Below, in pieces: positions 1 through 14,256 of a stretch of 64,000 bases of DNA; the stretch's first letter is position 1; each line of letters begins with the position of its first letter. The stretch is from NCBI RefSeq assembly GCF_052324685.1, contig NC_135220.1, positions 24,532,823 to 24,596,822 of the forward strand. Reading direction: 5' to 3'. The notes under the pieces are model-generated. The model saw only the letters and a program-made list of their open reading frames with translations, was not told the DNA's origin and did not search any database. The translations under genes were made by a program, and so were the position numbers. The DNA is from Brachyhypopomus gauderio. Taxonomy: Eukaryota > Chordata > Actinopteri > Gymnotiformes > Hypopomidae.

Positions 1-104
1 TACCCATAAAGTAGCACTGTGCCAAATGGAACATTAAATTACTAAAACCTGGTTATAACCACTTCTGTCGATGCCTTGTGCTTAGGTTGCTGTTGAGACT
101 AAAG

Positions 105-1774
<1,670 letters not shown>

Positions 1775-1913
1775 GCATAGGTATCACTTGTATGCAGAAA
1801 TGAACACAAACATATTGAAGGTATTCCACCATGGCAGTATTTTGTTTTTAGAGAACTGTACCTGCAGAAACGTGTCTACAAGCTCTAGCAGATTCTCACT
1901 GTGGAACAGAGAG

Positions 1914-1919
1914 AATAAA
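1914..1919 (+). promoter_or_regulatory. Polyadenylation signal of aebp1
   Basis: AATAAA about 140 bases after the aebp1 stop codon. A second candidate (taataaaaat) lies near 2096. Either could end the transcript. Confidence 0.55.
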
Positions 1920-3536
1920 TGTAACTGAATAATGTTTTATTAAAAAAACTGAGATCAAAGAAAGTTTAACAGTGACCAAATAAATATATGTGGTTTACTA
2001 TAACAAGAGTTTAAAAGTGAAATTCTCAAAATCAATCTATCTTGTCACTGATTTACTGCACTCTTTTTGTATTGTCACGTGTTAAAAGCTTTTTCTAATA
2101 AAAATATTTGAATTGAGTCTTATGTCAACAGCATTATGAAACTGTACTAAAAATCAAGTAAATTAAGAATACATATTTAAATGCTAATTAAATCTACTAC
2201 TTAGCATCTGATATTATCTATGGTGGACAAAAGGAGACAAATACAAAAATCAAAAGTAAATAAATGGGTTAATAAATAAAAAAAATATTAAATAGGGCAT
2301 AAAAGTAAATGTACTTTTGTGGTAGATTTCTTAAATAAATGAAAATAAATGTGGTATAGAAATGCACAGATACGTTAATAAATATTAATTTATATTAAAT
2401 ATATATATATTAGCATTTTATTTATTTATGCATTTTTTATTACTAGATGTTTTCGTTCCGTCCTTTCCTATTAATGAGGTGGGCAACAAAAATTCATTTC
2501 CAACAACCTATTAGTCAAAGGTGGGCAAATAAGGCGGACCAGATGCAACTCAATGTAGTGCTCATTAAGTTTTGCTTTCATGTTTTACATGTATTTTAAT
2601 CATTCATTTATTTATGAGTTTTTTTTTATTTTGTGAATATGTGTGTGTCACCTTTCTGAATATTCATAGCCGGCTCGCTTTTATTTTGAAAGCAACATAT
2701 ACGGAATGTTTGGCGTCAGGCTACTTTTTTACTTTCTGAGGAACGACTGTCAGCTAGTTAGCAGTCAAGTTTTCGAAACAAAGATCTTGCGATAACCTGT
2801 GTAATCCGTAGCACCACACTGACTGCCGTAAAATCCATTAAAGGAGGCGTTTTAAGTATGACTTTATTTATCCTTCAGTAAGAACGTCGCTTCTATAAGT
2901 CCATTTATCACACCTATCGTTGAAGAAAGTCAACCACCCGGCTAGCTACTTTAGCTAGGTAGCTAACTGGCTAACGGTAGGTTGTCAAGTTGTAGCTAGG
3001 CGCTTGGGTCCATTTGGAAGTAGATTAGCCCGACATTTGTGCTCCAAAACGGTAAGACGCGACTTTGCTGTTATAACATTATGGTCATAAACATGTTGTG
3101 ATGGGTACTTGTGTTTTGTGTGACATTGGTCAGATAAAGTAGTTGGCTTATAAATAAGAGCCTGTTGACTCTCGGGGTATTAACTGCTAGCATAGCCCGT
3201 TGACTGTGGAAATATTGTGTGACACGTCTCTGTGTTTGCTAAGCTAAGAGTGCTAGCTAGCTAATCCTTCATTAGGCTACGAGTAAGCGCCACCCATCTG
3301 AATACTCGGGAGAGTGAGGGGACTGATTTCTACAATATACTTGGTTACACTTCACTTCGTCCAGGATGTTGCTTCCTGGAATATATATATTTTTTAGAAA
3401 ACGTTTACCTTGTGAAAGCCACGGTAGCTGCAAACTTAATCCGTTTACGGTGTTAATACTTAAGTCTTGCTAGCTAACATTACATAAATCTGTGTGCTCT
3501 GTTTCAGGTCTTCTTAAAAACATTTCATAAAGCATC
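1920..3536 (+). other. aebp1-ykt6 spacer and ykt6 5' noncoding region
   Basis: From 1920 to about 2650 the DNA is very AT-rich and I see no gene. The stretch from about 2650 is more balanced and likely holds the ykt6 promoter. A probable noncoding first exon ends at 3051 (aaaacg before gtaaga), and its partner acceptor is gtttcag ending at 3507. That leaves 3508-3536 as 5' UTR directly before the ykt6 ATG. GCTAGC/TAGCTA words are frequent here. No clear TATA box is seen. Confidence 0.5.
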
Positions 3537-5486
3537 ATGAAACTCTACAGTTTAAGTGTGTTGCACAAAGGCTCGACTAAGGCTAACCTACTTAAAGCCG
3601 CCTTTGACTTGTCTTCGTTTAGTTTTTTTCAGCGGTCCAGGTGGGTATCCAAATATGAATATGAATTAGGATTTCTACTAACTAAGAAATAGTACGAGCT
3701 TGCCCCTAATGTGCAGTTACACATGTAGAGTTGTGCTCGTCGCATGTCCTTAATTTAATTATTATTTTCATCTCATCCAGTGTTCAGGAGTTCATGACGT
3801 TCACCAGCGCCCTGATAGTGGAGCGATCGTCTTTAGGGAGTCGCGCTTCTATAAAAGAACAAGGTTGGTACCAGGGGGCTGGAAACGGGCCCCGCTTTAC
3901 GCACGGGTCCATAATTATTCAGAACCGGTCATTACTTTCGCTGTTACTGGACGTGTAAATTAGCAGGCTGCTGTTTCCTCAGCCTTTAGTTTCACTGCAG
4001 TTGGAACAAGGAACTGGCCAGCTGGTGATTATCTGTCAAATTTTACAAGGGCACATCAAATACTGAATGCAAATACAAAGTATTTTCATAACATACAACT
4101 GAACTTCATTGTTTTCTATTAATTAACTGGCCAAATTTGTGGTAATATAATTCACATTAAAAAAATTGTAATCTTATCAAATGACTTAAATCACAGTCAT
4201 TATGTGCCTTAAGCTTGGCACCTTTAGTAAGAGCTGAAAGGAAGCCAGAAGAAGGCTACACAGGGCAGTAAACACGGCTGGTTCTGATGTGATGTGTTCT
4301 CTCTAGCCCGACTTGACAGACAAAGCTGATCATATCTGTTCCACAGAATACTTGTGTCACGTCTACGTTCGAAATGACAGTCTCTGCGGAGTGGTGATTG
4401 CCGACAATGAATACCCCTCCAGAGTGTGCTTCACACTGCTCGATAAGGTGGGACGTTGTGTTCTTGGAAAGAGCTCAGGGAAGGGCACGCTGGTGTTTAC
4501 CGATAAGTATTAAAGCCTGTTTGATGCATGCAGGAGAAAACAATCGTCTAATTTGACAGTGTTATGGTTTCACTTTTGGTTTGGAGGATATACACATTTT
4601 TTCTTTGCGTTTCTCTTTGCGTGCCGGCTTAAAGCCGACCCAGCACAGCCTGATCAATGAGTCTGTGTTCTTTAAAGCATCACACTCCTGTTGCAGGTGC
4701 TGGAAGAGTTCTCTCGGCAGGTGAACAGCATAGACTGGCCTTCAGGTTCACCAACCACCATTCAGTACACAGCCTTGGACAGCTACCTGGCCAAGTATCA
4801 GGTATGATGCGTTTTTCCTTCATAAGGCTGGAAAGTGAACTGCGACAGTTCCTGCTGGCGCACGCTGCACGGCTGAGTCATTCTTCACAAGCATGATCTC
4901 ATTTATTTGACAGAATCCACGTGAAGCGGACGCCATGAGCAAAGTACAAGCTGAACTGGATGAGACTAAAATTATTCTGGTGAGAAAACGTAGATGCGTA
5001 AGCAGGTCGCCATTCACTGCTTTATTTATTAGGTGATTGTATTCCACCTGTAATGTCGTTTCCCTGTCAGCCGTGCATGGCGTTAGAAGGACCATATCCC
5101 CTTTTAGTCTTTTAGGGAAGACTGTCTCCTTTTACAGCACAACACTATGGAGTCTCTACTGGAGAGAGGCGAGAAGCTGGACGATCTGGTTCAGAAGTCA
5201 GAGCACCTGGGCAACCAATCGAAAGCCTTTTACAAAACGGTTAGTAGCACACTCACTACACATGGTTCAGGATGGCTAGACAGCTCTGCGGGGCACAGTG
5301 AGAGCTGTCCCACAGTTAGGAGCACTTACCCACACAAGGCTAGCATAAAGAACTGTTGGCTAAAGGCAGGGCTCTAGCCGCTCGGTCCTGCTGGATTTCA
5401 TAATAAAGGCACATCGATGTTGTATGTGCAATGTCTGGTGTCGCCTACAGGCACGGAAGCAGAACTCTTGCTGCGAGGTGATGTGA
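3537..5486 (+). CDS. ykt6: YKT6 longin-type R-SNARE
   Basis: YKT6 drives membrane fusion in ER-Golgi, endosomal and autophagosome traffic, cycling between cytosol and membranes. Seven coding exons: 3537-3640, 3781-3863, 4347-4447, 4697-4801, 4914-4979, 5138-5239, 5451-5486. They give 198 residues, the same length as human YKT6. The protein starts MKLYSLSVL, and the longin domain (about residues 1-130) contains QEFMTFTSALIVERSS and YLCHVYVRNDSL. The R-SNARE core (about 138-195) contains QAELDETKIIL and MESLLERGEKLDDLV. It ends CCEVM, keeping the palmitoylated Cys next to a CaaX farnesylation box (human ends CCAIM). All splice sites are canonical. Confidence 0.99.
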
Positions 5487-6269
5487 TGATAAAACCACGA
5501 TGGAACGGATCCTCCTGGGACACCCACTCCCCTGCCCCATCCTTCTCCATCCTTCTCTCCATGTTCTCTCTCTCTCCTCTCTCCGCGTTCTCTTTCTCCT
5601 GATTGTTGCGAGGCCACAGGGCAGGCGGAGCGCTTCCTGACAACCCCAGGGCAGTAGGACAAGCAGAAAGACCCAATTTGAAGGTTTTTTTTTTTTTCTT
5701 TTTTGGTTTGTGCATTTTTCAAAGCATCAGGAGGTACTGGTTTCTCAGACTACACCTCACTTGTATTGCTGCATGAGAATTCGCTGTTCTTCAGTGTCCT
5801 TGAGTTGCAGGGTCTGTGGTTAAACCCTCCAGATGGCATCATCACGTTTTGGCTTAGGCTGGTTTAGGATGGAGGGTGGGCAACGCAAAGGGTGGGTGGG
5901 GGGGGGACTGGAGGCGGGGCCAAGTCACACTTGCCCACTGTGCCTTTCTCGTAGGTGTCTGGATCTTAATCTGTGCATTCCAGTTTGACCGTTTGTTCAG
6001 TCTTCGGTTCATTTAGGAGATGCGGACACTTTATTTCAAATAATTTCTGATTGGCTTCTGCATTCCGTAAGGTAGCGCTTTGTAGAGCAGGAGCATAGCT
6101 CTTGAAAAGGTCTTGAAATCACAGGGCAAAACTCATTAATATTGAGCTATTGTGTGGGATTAGGTTAACTGCCCCTCAGAGCTGAAAGCAATGACGTTGT
6201 ATGAAGTCAAGTGTTACGGTAATTTTCTAGAATAGTGTATAATTAATTTAAATTCTTCTTGAAATGTGA

Positions 6270-6275
6270 AATAAA
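6270..6275 (+). promoter_or_regulatory. Candidate polyadenylation signal of ykt6
   Basis: AATAAA about 780 bases after the ykt6 stop codon, the first clear canonical signal after the gene. It defines a likely 3' UTR of roughly 800 bases. Confidence 0.45.
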
Positions 6276-8324
6276 TGTGTAATAGTGTTTGTCCATTCAT
6301 CCTGGCTTTTACTGTGGTTGCTTACATCTCCAATTTTTTTTATATCCCCTTAATTCAGAAACTAAAAGCCACATTTTGTTTGCTGCCGTTGCGTATATTT
6401 GTTCCCAGCAGTTGTGCATATCACATTAGTGGCAGTTATGCTCAGATTAGGTGTGTTTTAATAAAGTGATGATCAAAGCCTTACAGTGTAGTCTCTGAAA
6501 TCAGTCTCCCTGCCCTGGGAGAGCAGGACCTCCAGAATGGGCAGCTGCCAGTCTCCGTGTTGGAAGCCTGGCCTGTTAAACGCTGCCTGTCCAGTCTTGC
6601 AGAACATGCCGCACACACTACTCTTTACAGTGAGCCTACGATAACCATGGACGCAAAGTCTCCGTCTGGATGACCTGTTTTTTTTTTTTTGCCAGAAGGT
6701 GCCGATAAAACTGCGTCCATCACACAGGGTGAACCCCAGAAACGCTCGGATGTATTTAAACCAGGGCATCACGAGGTCCATGGTCCAGGACCTATAAGAG
6801 TAGGGTGTATACTCACATTCACAAACTAGACCCTCCTTGTGCTGTTCGTCTGTTGTGTGGAAAGCAGATATTTGCTATCTTGGAGAAGCTGGTATTACAC
6901 GGCTTTCATAAAATGTCTGGGATTATTGTGCAAGTGTGCTTGTAATGCTGAACCGACTGTCATCTGACTGTGTTATTGCTTATTTTGTGTGGCTTCTGTG
7001 AACCCCATGCAGTATGTTGCAGGGTTGTATCATGTAAATGACGGTGTGATTCCTTGTCCAGAATGACAAGGTGCTCTGGGGAACCTTTTTAGGTGCCTTT
7101 CTTGTAATTGCCAAATTCTTGCTAGCTTATTAAATCTTAACATGCCATAATGGCAAAGTTCAACATTTAGTTGTGAATAAACTTTGCAAAGTGTACTCCT
7201 CTTACAGTTAATAAATGTATTTATATGCAACATGGTTAACATTAGGCATTAAACATACTGTAATGTCTTTCTCAGTTCATGCAGATGTAATCAACTTTGT
7301 ACTTAGTCATTTTTAAAATCTTGCTCTTGTCATAATGTACTTAATGTATGATATAACACTGTTGTACTTAGTGGGAAGTTCTTTCAGGCTGTAAAATCTG
7401 AATAACATCTTTTTGCTGAAGCTATGTTGTGGGATGATTGTCTCTCTAAAGGCTGCCATTGGGTTTGGAAAGTAAAGCCCAGTTTCCATGTTGACTGAAA
7501 AACCTTCTCATCACTGATAATTCATCTATCACTGCACCCTTAAAAATATAAACATCAAAATGTGAAAATTAAAACAACCATTTGATTTGTAATGTTAAAG
7601 GCTGTAATCTGAATTAATTCAAAGTTAATCTGAGGGTTTAATTCCTCTGTTGCTCTTAGATTGTTTGCTCAGTGTTTGGACTCTGAACTCCTTTAATCTG
7701 ACCTTCACTGCCTGCTCACTGAGCGATCACATGGTGCTCCAGCTCCACCTCATCAGGTGCTTGGACATCTGTAAACATTTGCCTACTTTTCACGTTTCAA
7801 GCAATGAAATGAACGTAGACAGAAGGGATAGGCCAGGGTGTCTAAATTGTAATATCTGCAATCAATGACAATGCAATCTTTCATATACAAGTAAACATCA
7901 TTTGACTACTCGTCTGGAAAAAAAAGGTAAATTTCTGACTGTCCTGTGAGGATGAGCCACTCCTGAGGGTGGAGGGGGTTGGAAAGATGATGTTCTGAAA
8001 CAAAAAAAGAAACAACTCCAACCAGACATGCTCTTTATGTGAGCACTGCAAATAACACTTCATCCTAAAACGATACAGCTAACAGGTGAGGAACGTTAAG
8101 TGTGAGCATGTTTGCGTCCGCACCATCTGGTGCTGCTCTTTCCCCATACACATGGGCCCTCATGATGGAGCGGGTGTGTGCTTCAGGACTGGGCCATCAT
8201 CCATACTCATCTAGGCACGTGCAGCCTGTCCATAGTTTGCCGGTGGGACATATTTAAATGAGGATGCATTCCTCTTAGAACATCCACACCATGCACTTAG
8301 GGCTGGTGGCTGCCGAACAGATCT
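6276..8324. other. Convergent spacer between ykt6 and ddx56
   Basis: This stretch lies downstream of both ykt6 (+) and ddx56 (-). Around 6473-6781 the minus strand is open for about 100 codons, but the reading frame runs through an A-run and matches no family I recognise; I take it as chance or an unrecognised old repeat. The rest is unremarkable AT-rich DNA. Confidence 0.4.
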
Positions 8325-8678
8325 TGAACTGTGCTGTATGATTATTCTTGAACTATAGTTATTCCTGAACTATATGACTGAACTATAGTTAGTTAACTAC
8401 TTGGTAGCATGTCACAGCTTTTAAGATGTATAAGTAGTTAGCTCGGATGGTGTTACAACCCTCGCACTACAGTCCTGACTTGTTTACACACACATAAAGA
8501 TGCTACAGATTATATTCGGGAGTATAGTATACTTTCGACAGACATTGTGTTGGCATCACTAAAATTATACTCCCGTTATTAGAAATAACCCCTGTTGAAC
8601 GTAGACATGTGCTTTATATATACATATAGCGTACACATCCAGATAAGTCCTCAAAGACGTTAACCAGACGATTCAGTC
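8325..8678 (-). repeat. Inverted repeat arm A (ddx56 3' end)
   Basis: About 354 bp that recur, reversed and complemented, at 13648-13983. The copies differ by only a handful of substitutions plus two small indels; arm A has an extra ACTATATGACTGA-like duplication near 8370. Its upper edge at 8678 falls in the last sense codon of ddx56, so the ddx56 stop codon (8673-8675) and the whole proximal 3' UTR lie inside the repeat. Confidence 0.93.
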
Positions 8679-11600
8679 AGAGTTCTTCTTCCGACTGTAG
8701 CGGAAGCTCTTCAGGGGGTTCTTGCCTCTGATGTTCTTCTGTAGGTATGAGGAGAGAGGAGACTTGAGGCTGTTTGCCTGCAACATCTTAGGAATATCAG
8801 CCTTTAAAAACACGGATGCGTGTTCACGTTTATCCCGATATGCAAGGTAATACAAATTCCTTCATGTCACTGGTTCCATAAACAAACTGTCCACCAAGGG
8901 CTAATTATCTCCCCCAACAAGATGGTACAAGTTTGCTTTTTCTGAGTGTTTCTCACCTTAAAGGTTGTCTTCACAACCCCCTTAGGCTTGAGTTTGGTCT
9001 TGGTCTTCTTCTTCCGTAAGAGGGGATTGACCAGACTCTTCAGCGTGGATGGAACTGAAGCAGGAATCAAATGAAATCATCCTTTAACGTCTCACGCACC
9101 AAACAAGTTAAAGCAAGCACCAACGTAACTGAAGCTACTGTGAAGTTACCTAGGTAATCGGGTACGTTTCTCAGGTGGGGTTTGATGACGGCCGGATGGA
9201 GGTCTTTATCGTGCCGCAGCAGTTGCAGGTCTCTGGGGTTGTCCTCGAAGTACGCCTGGGCCACACAGACACCTTAACCAAAGCGGCTTGAGGAGATGAT
9301 CTCAGAACAGCAGTGCGTACAGTGCCACTGCACTCACCTTAAGTTTCTCCGAGTTCAGAAGCTCCTGCTTGATCTCTTTCAACCTGGCCTCCTTCACGGC
9401 CTGCTTGGTGACCGATCGCATGGCATCCTACAGGGATGAGTACCATCACAGTCACTTCATTGTTTCATGGAACCTTTACAGGGTTCATACACTTTTTTGA
9501 CAATCAATTTCCATGACTTTTCCATGACTTTGAGGCAAATTTTAATGACTATACATTCTCTAAACATATGTGTAGACATGAAAAATAAGAAAAAATCCAG
9601 GCCAAAATTCCACAGTATATCATAAATTAATGACAAGCCACGTGGTTTAATTGAAAAAATAAACATTTACCGTATTTTCAATATCAATATAAACCGGAGT
9701 TACGACCTACTTTTTTTATTATTTCGCGCGTGCACGGAGGAGCAGTGGCAGCACAGTGGAGTGTTGTGGAGTGTTGTGTACGATAAGCTGAGGCAGCACA
9801 GGCTCCACTGCAGCCCATCTCGGCAACACGATCGCTCTTTCTCGCGTTGTACGCACGAGGACATCGTTAGTTTTTTTTCTATACTGTGTTTACGATCAAA
9901 ACGTATCTAAATCTAGGGTCGCGCTTAACAACGAAAACTGCTTTATGACGGACTTTTCAGTCTCTAACCCCATCGTTAACCGTGCACATTTTGCATGCCC
10001 CGTGTCCTTGTCTTTCACAAGCCATAGCTTGTATTTGTCCAACTGAAGCAGTCATTGTTTAATCGGCATTTACCAGCATTACGCTGATTTACATCAAAGT
10101 ACAATCTACAGCTCCGCTTGGAGTCCGACGCTAACGCAGTGAACTAATGTGTGAAGTTACGTTAGCGGTCCGCACAATGAAAAAAAATGGCTATATTATA
10201 TTTATTAATTTTTTCTTCCGGTTATCAGAACAACATACATTTATTGTGTCAAGCAAATTTCCATGACTTTTCCAAAACATTTGAGTATTTTTTATTTTTC
10301 CAAAACTTATCCAGGCCTGGAAATTGCTATTTTCAAATTCCATAACTTTTCCAGGTTTTTCATGACCGTACGAACCCTGCTTTAACATTGTGCTTTAAAA
10401 CAACTGTGCCCTGTTTCTGCACAACAAACAGAGAAAACAACTCAGCAGGTTTAAATATGTTCAAGTCATACCCGACATCTGTATCTAAATCCCTCGATTT
10501 CCTCCATTTTGAACCCATATGGCTTCAGCGTGCTGTCCGAATTGTCTGTGTACAATAAGGGTAAAATATTTCAGACTCACTTGAGTGATGTCAAGTAACT
10601 ACATCATATTATCCAGAATATTAATATTCACTTACTGAAATTTTGGTAAAAATTAAATCTTTTTCCACAAGCATTACCTCCAGTAAGAGCACTCTCAACG
10701 TCCTCCAGCAGGGGGACCTCTGAACTGGAAACAAATGTCAGGGCAGTGCCAGAGTTGTCTGCTCGGGCGGTCCTACAGAAAATGGGAGAAAAATATATGA
10801 AGGCGGCACATACGGAACTTATTTATCTTCAATAGATGTGACTGAGCTTAAGTTCACCTGCCAACGCGATGAATGTATGATTCAACAGAGGGAGGAAAAT
10901 CAAAGTTGATGACATTTGACACATTCTGGAAGTCAACCCCTCTGGACACGCCGTACTCTTTGTCTTTACCCCTGGGGAAACAAAATGGCAACAGCCCAGA
11001 GGTCATTCCTTGAATATTTTACATCCCCTGTACACAAAAATGTAAAATTCTTAAAAATATGACCCAACACCATGAATGTTTTGTTTTTGCCAAGTTGTAT
11101 AGTAAACGTCAATCATCTGGACAAACCATACGTTGTACTCTTTGAAGTCTTCCTTCTCTTCTTTTTCCCTTTGCTGTCTGCATTCTGGGGAGCCACCTCT
11201 GGGTTATCAAGTCCTTGCTCATCTGTGGCAATGATGTAATTATAAAATCCCTGGTTAAACTGAGATATGATGTGACACCTGTGAAGACAATGAGAAGGAA
11301 ATCCAGAATGAATCACAATGTCCAAAAATGCATCTCATCCGAAAATGTATTCTGGATTTGTTAAGACAGATAACTCTTCCTTTCCCCCCTTTAAGCCCTT
11401 GCCTAGAATGAACGGGTAGCTCAGAGTTGAGCACGCAGGCCGGGATGGCAAACTGCTCCAGGAAGAGCTTGAGCCGGTAGCAGCGGTCAAGACCGCCGAC
11501 GAAAATGAGTGTCTTGCCCTGCACGAGGCCCAGCTTGAGGAGCGTGTAGATGAGAAGAAACTTGTCTTCCTCCTCACACTTCACGCTGTACTGCTGCAGC

Positions 11601-14256
11601 TGCGAGCAGTCAGGCAGCTGGGAGCCCTGGAGCTTCAGGGTCACCTGTGGAGATCAGGAAGCCACAGATTATGAATAATGTAAATGTGCCATATTTTGTC
11701 AATTGTGATTTTTACACCGCAATCAAAATTTGTCCTCCGCTTTTAACCCATCTGTGCAGTTAGAACACACACACACACACACACACACTCTAGTGATTAC
11801 TAGGGGGCTGTGAATCACACGTGCCCAGAGGGGTGGGTAGCCCTAGCCCGGCGAGCAGTCGGTCTGGGAATCGAACCCACGACACTCCTATCACAAGACC
11901 AGTTCCCTACCACCAGGCCATAATCCTACATAATCTAAGACTAGTCTTAACCTGTCTGTTCCAGATGGAATGCTCCGTTTGTAGAGTATTTATGTCTAAT
12001 CATGCTCATCACTGGTTTTAGGATTGATTCAAATGGTAAACATTTGCATTCCCCATAAAGAATGACTATGAAAATCATCATTTGCATGCTTACAGGATTG
12101 TGCAGAACCAGCTCCTTCAAAGCCTGAACCTCATCATTGAGTGTGGCCGACATGAGGAAAGCTTGGTAGATCTTTGGCAAGTGACTGTAAAGGAACAATG
12201 AATTCAACTTAGGAGGTTCATCACTGAAGACAAGACATTATCGATCCACAAGGAAACCGCAGCAAGATAAGCCAGCCACCAATGGTGCACTAACCAGACA
12301 GTAAACATTTCTGGACAGCAAAGTAGAGCTTTTACCCACAGCAACAACAGCAGGATCTGTGCCACATTTATTTAAGACCTGCACATTAATTCCTACACGC
12401 ACTAAAGGTATGAGAAGTTCGCTGAGGTTCAAAGCACTCACCATATGAGGCTCTTTATGTCGGACTCAAAACCAAAGGAGAAGAGGAGGTCTGCCTCATC
12501 AATGACCAACATCTCCAGAGCAGAGTGCAGAGTCAGGTTCTTGGCATTAATGTGGGCTTGCACACGAGATGGAGTACCAACCACAATATCAGGCTTCTCC
12601 ATCAAAATCGGCCTAAACAACACACATGACCACTTCAGATTACATACATCAAATCTTACAAATATACATATATAATTTTTTTAAGTGTACTGACCTCTGT
12701 GCTGACACGTCTGCTTTGCCCGAGATGTCTGCCACTCGTACGTCCCTGACACAGTAAGCGGTGAGTTGACAAATCATAGTCCGGACTTGCTGTCCCAGCT
12801 CTTTGGTAGGTACCAGCACCAACGCTCGGACAGCCGGGTCACGCACAGTCTGTCACAGGAGTAAGATGCCATCAAACATCAAATCCCTTTGAGCTAAACA
12901 AGTTTTCCTTCCCTTATAACATGAATCCGTGCGATTTGATTTCAACAGTAGCTAATTATAGATACTACCGAAAATGCTTTCTCTTTCTCAACAGGCTTCT
13001 TTTCCGAGCAAAACAGTCTGAAGCTGCAAATTATGAAACACACTGAAATGGATTTACCTGTTTAGAAGTAAGGAGCCCCTGAATAAGTGGAATAGCATAG
13101 GCGGCTGTTTTTCCTGACCCAGTTCGAGCTCTTGCCAGGACATCTTTTCCGTCCAGAGCTAATGGAATGGCTTTCTCTTGAATAAGAGTTGGTTGTGCCC
13201 ATCCCAAGTCTGCAATCGCCTGATATAGTTTATAGAAATGAAGAGGATTATGACAAAGTTATGTACGTAAGATTGCTAGGTCTAGGATCTAGATTGAGAC
13301 AGGTGTTGCTCAGCAGAATCCGACTCCCCACGTTTGCATGCACATAAAGACGCTACAGATGATGTATGTGATATCCGTTGTTTCTATGCATGAATAAGGA
13401 CTAAGTTTTAATGATCCAAAACAACATACTTGCTATACCGAAGTTCACCTCTGACCACGCTACTTCGTAGTATTACTTTGTTCCTCGTCATTACTGACAA
13501 CCTTACATCTGATATATCTTACTGACAACCTGACTTATTTCCTTTTTAATAAAATATTTTCCAATTATTCCCTAAATATGTCCAAATATATAGTTAGGAC
13601 AAAACTAGAGTGCTCAATGAACTAAGTTATAATCACGGTACTCACAGGACTGAATCGTCTGATTAACGTCTTTGAGGACTTATCTGGATGTGTACGCTAT
13701 ATGTATATATAAAGCACATGTCTACGTTCAACAGGGGTTATTTCTAATAACGGGAGTATAATTTTAGTGATGCCAACACAATATCTGTCGAAGGTATACT
13801 CCCGAATATAATCTGTAGCATCTTTATGTGCGTGTAAACGAGTCAGGACTGTAGTGCGAGGGTTGTAACACCATCCGAGCTAACTACTTATACGTCTTAA
13901 AAGCTGTGACATGCTACCAAGTAGTTAACTAGCTATAGTTCAGGAATAACTATAGTTCAAGAATAATCTTACAGCACAGTTCAGCGTTTCGTGTGTCCTG
14001 TCACACAAGATGACGATTATCCAGAATCGAATCGAAATTAATGCGTTAGCATAGCAAACGGAGACTAGCCTAGCCCACAGAGATAGTTAGCTAGTGTCCT
14101 GCCACAGGATTGAGGGAATGCTCGACATAATATTCCCCGGATAATTCGTTTGACACTTAAAATGGCAGGCTGTTAATCTTTGTATTCAGACAGAAATACC
14201 TTTAAAAGACGATCGTCCAAACCCATCTCATGAAACTGAAGCCTGTCGGTCGCCAT
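8673..14256 (-). CDS. ddx56: DEAD-box RNA helicase DDX56
   Basis: Nucleolar ATP-dependent RNA helicase for large-subunit ribosome assembly. Fourteen coding exons from the 5' end: 14256-14200, 13219-13058, 12849-12695, 12612-12442, 12184-12094, 11644-11403, 11278-11132, 10971-10858, 10772-10678, 10545-10472, 9427-9338, 9255-9150, 9054-8957, 8801-8673. They give 576 residues (human 547). Motifs: Q-motif region [13 protein letters not shown], Walker [20 protein letters not shown] in [16 protein letters not shown] in LMSATLND, motif VI HRVGRTARAD, then a Lys-rich tail. The start ATG ([18 protein letters not shown]) matches the family N-terminus. Intron 6 appears to have a GC donor (11402-11401), because only this join restores [15 protein letters not shown]. 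Intron 10 carries a hAT-like element, the intron between exons 5 and 6 a SINE, and intron 1 an inverted repeat arm. Confidence 0.98.
9479..10379. mobile_element. hAT-like nonautonomous DNA transposon in ddx56 intron 10
   Basis: About 900 bp bounded by terminal inverted repeats, CAGGGTTCATAC at the left and GTACGAACCCTG at the right. Subterminal repeats of the type CCATGACTTTTCC occur near both ends. The flanks acctttac and gctttaac agree at 6 of 8 bases, as expected of an aged 8-bp hAT target duplication. No transposase is seen inside. It sits between ddx56 exons 11 and 10 and should be spliced out. Confidence 0.7.
11700..11932 (-). mobile_element. tRNA-derived SINE, reverse orientation, in ddx56 intron
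   Basis: Read on the minus strand it begins with an A-box-like TGGCCTGGTGGTAGGGAA. About 50 bases on comes a B box GGTTCGATTCC (plus-strand 11866-11880 region). A short body, a CA/GT microsatellite (about 11766-11790) and an unrelated tail follow. This is the layout of a Pol III tRNA-type SINE common in fish. It is unlikely to be active, judged only by the imperfect A box. Confidence 0.6.
13648..13983 (+). repeat. Inverted repeat arm B (ddx56 intron 1)
   Basis: 336 bp that are the reverse complement of 8325-8678. It lies in ddx56 intron 1, antisense to the ddx56 3' UTR copy, about 5 kb away. It starts gactgaatcg, the antisense-side equivalent of the ddx56 Asp-stop codons, and ends ...cacagttca. 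Outside the two small indels I count fewer than ten mismatches with arm A. Confidence 0.93.

Noticed and set aside
6473-6781. Open minus-strand frame of 102 codons with a weak LSM-like look (FTLCDGRSFIGTF)
   Set aside because: It reads through an A-run, has no flanking splice signals or start context I trust, and does not align with a known LSM protein over more than a few residues.
13330-13370. Possible third copy of the ddx56 inverted repeat (cacataaagacgctacagat)
   Set aside because: Only about 30 bases resemble the arms and with several mismatches; too short to call.
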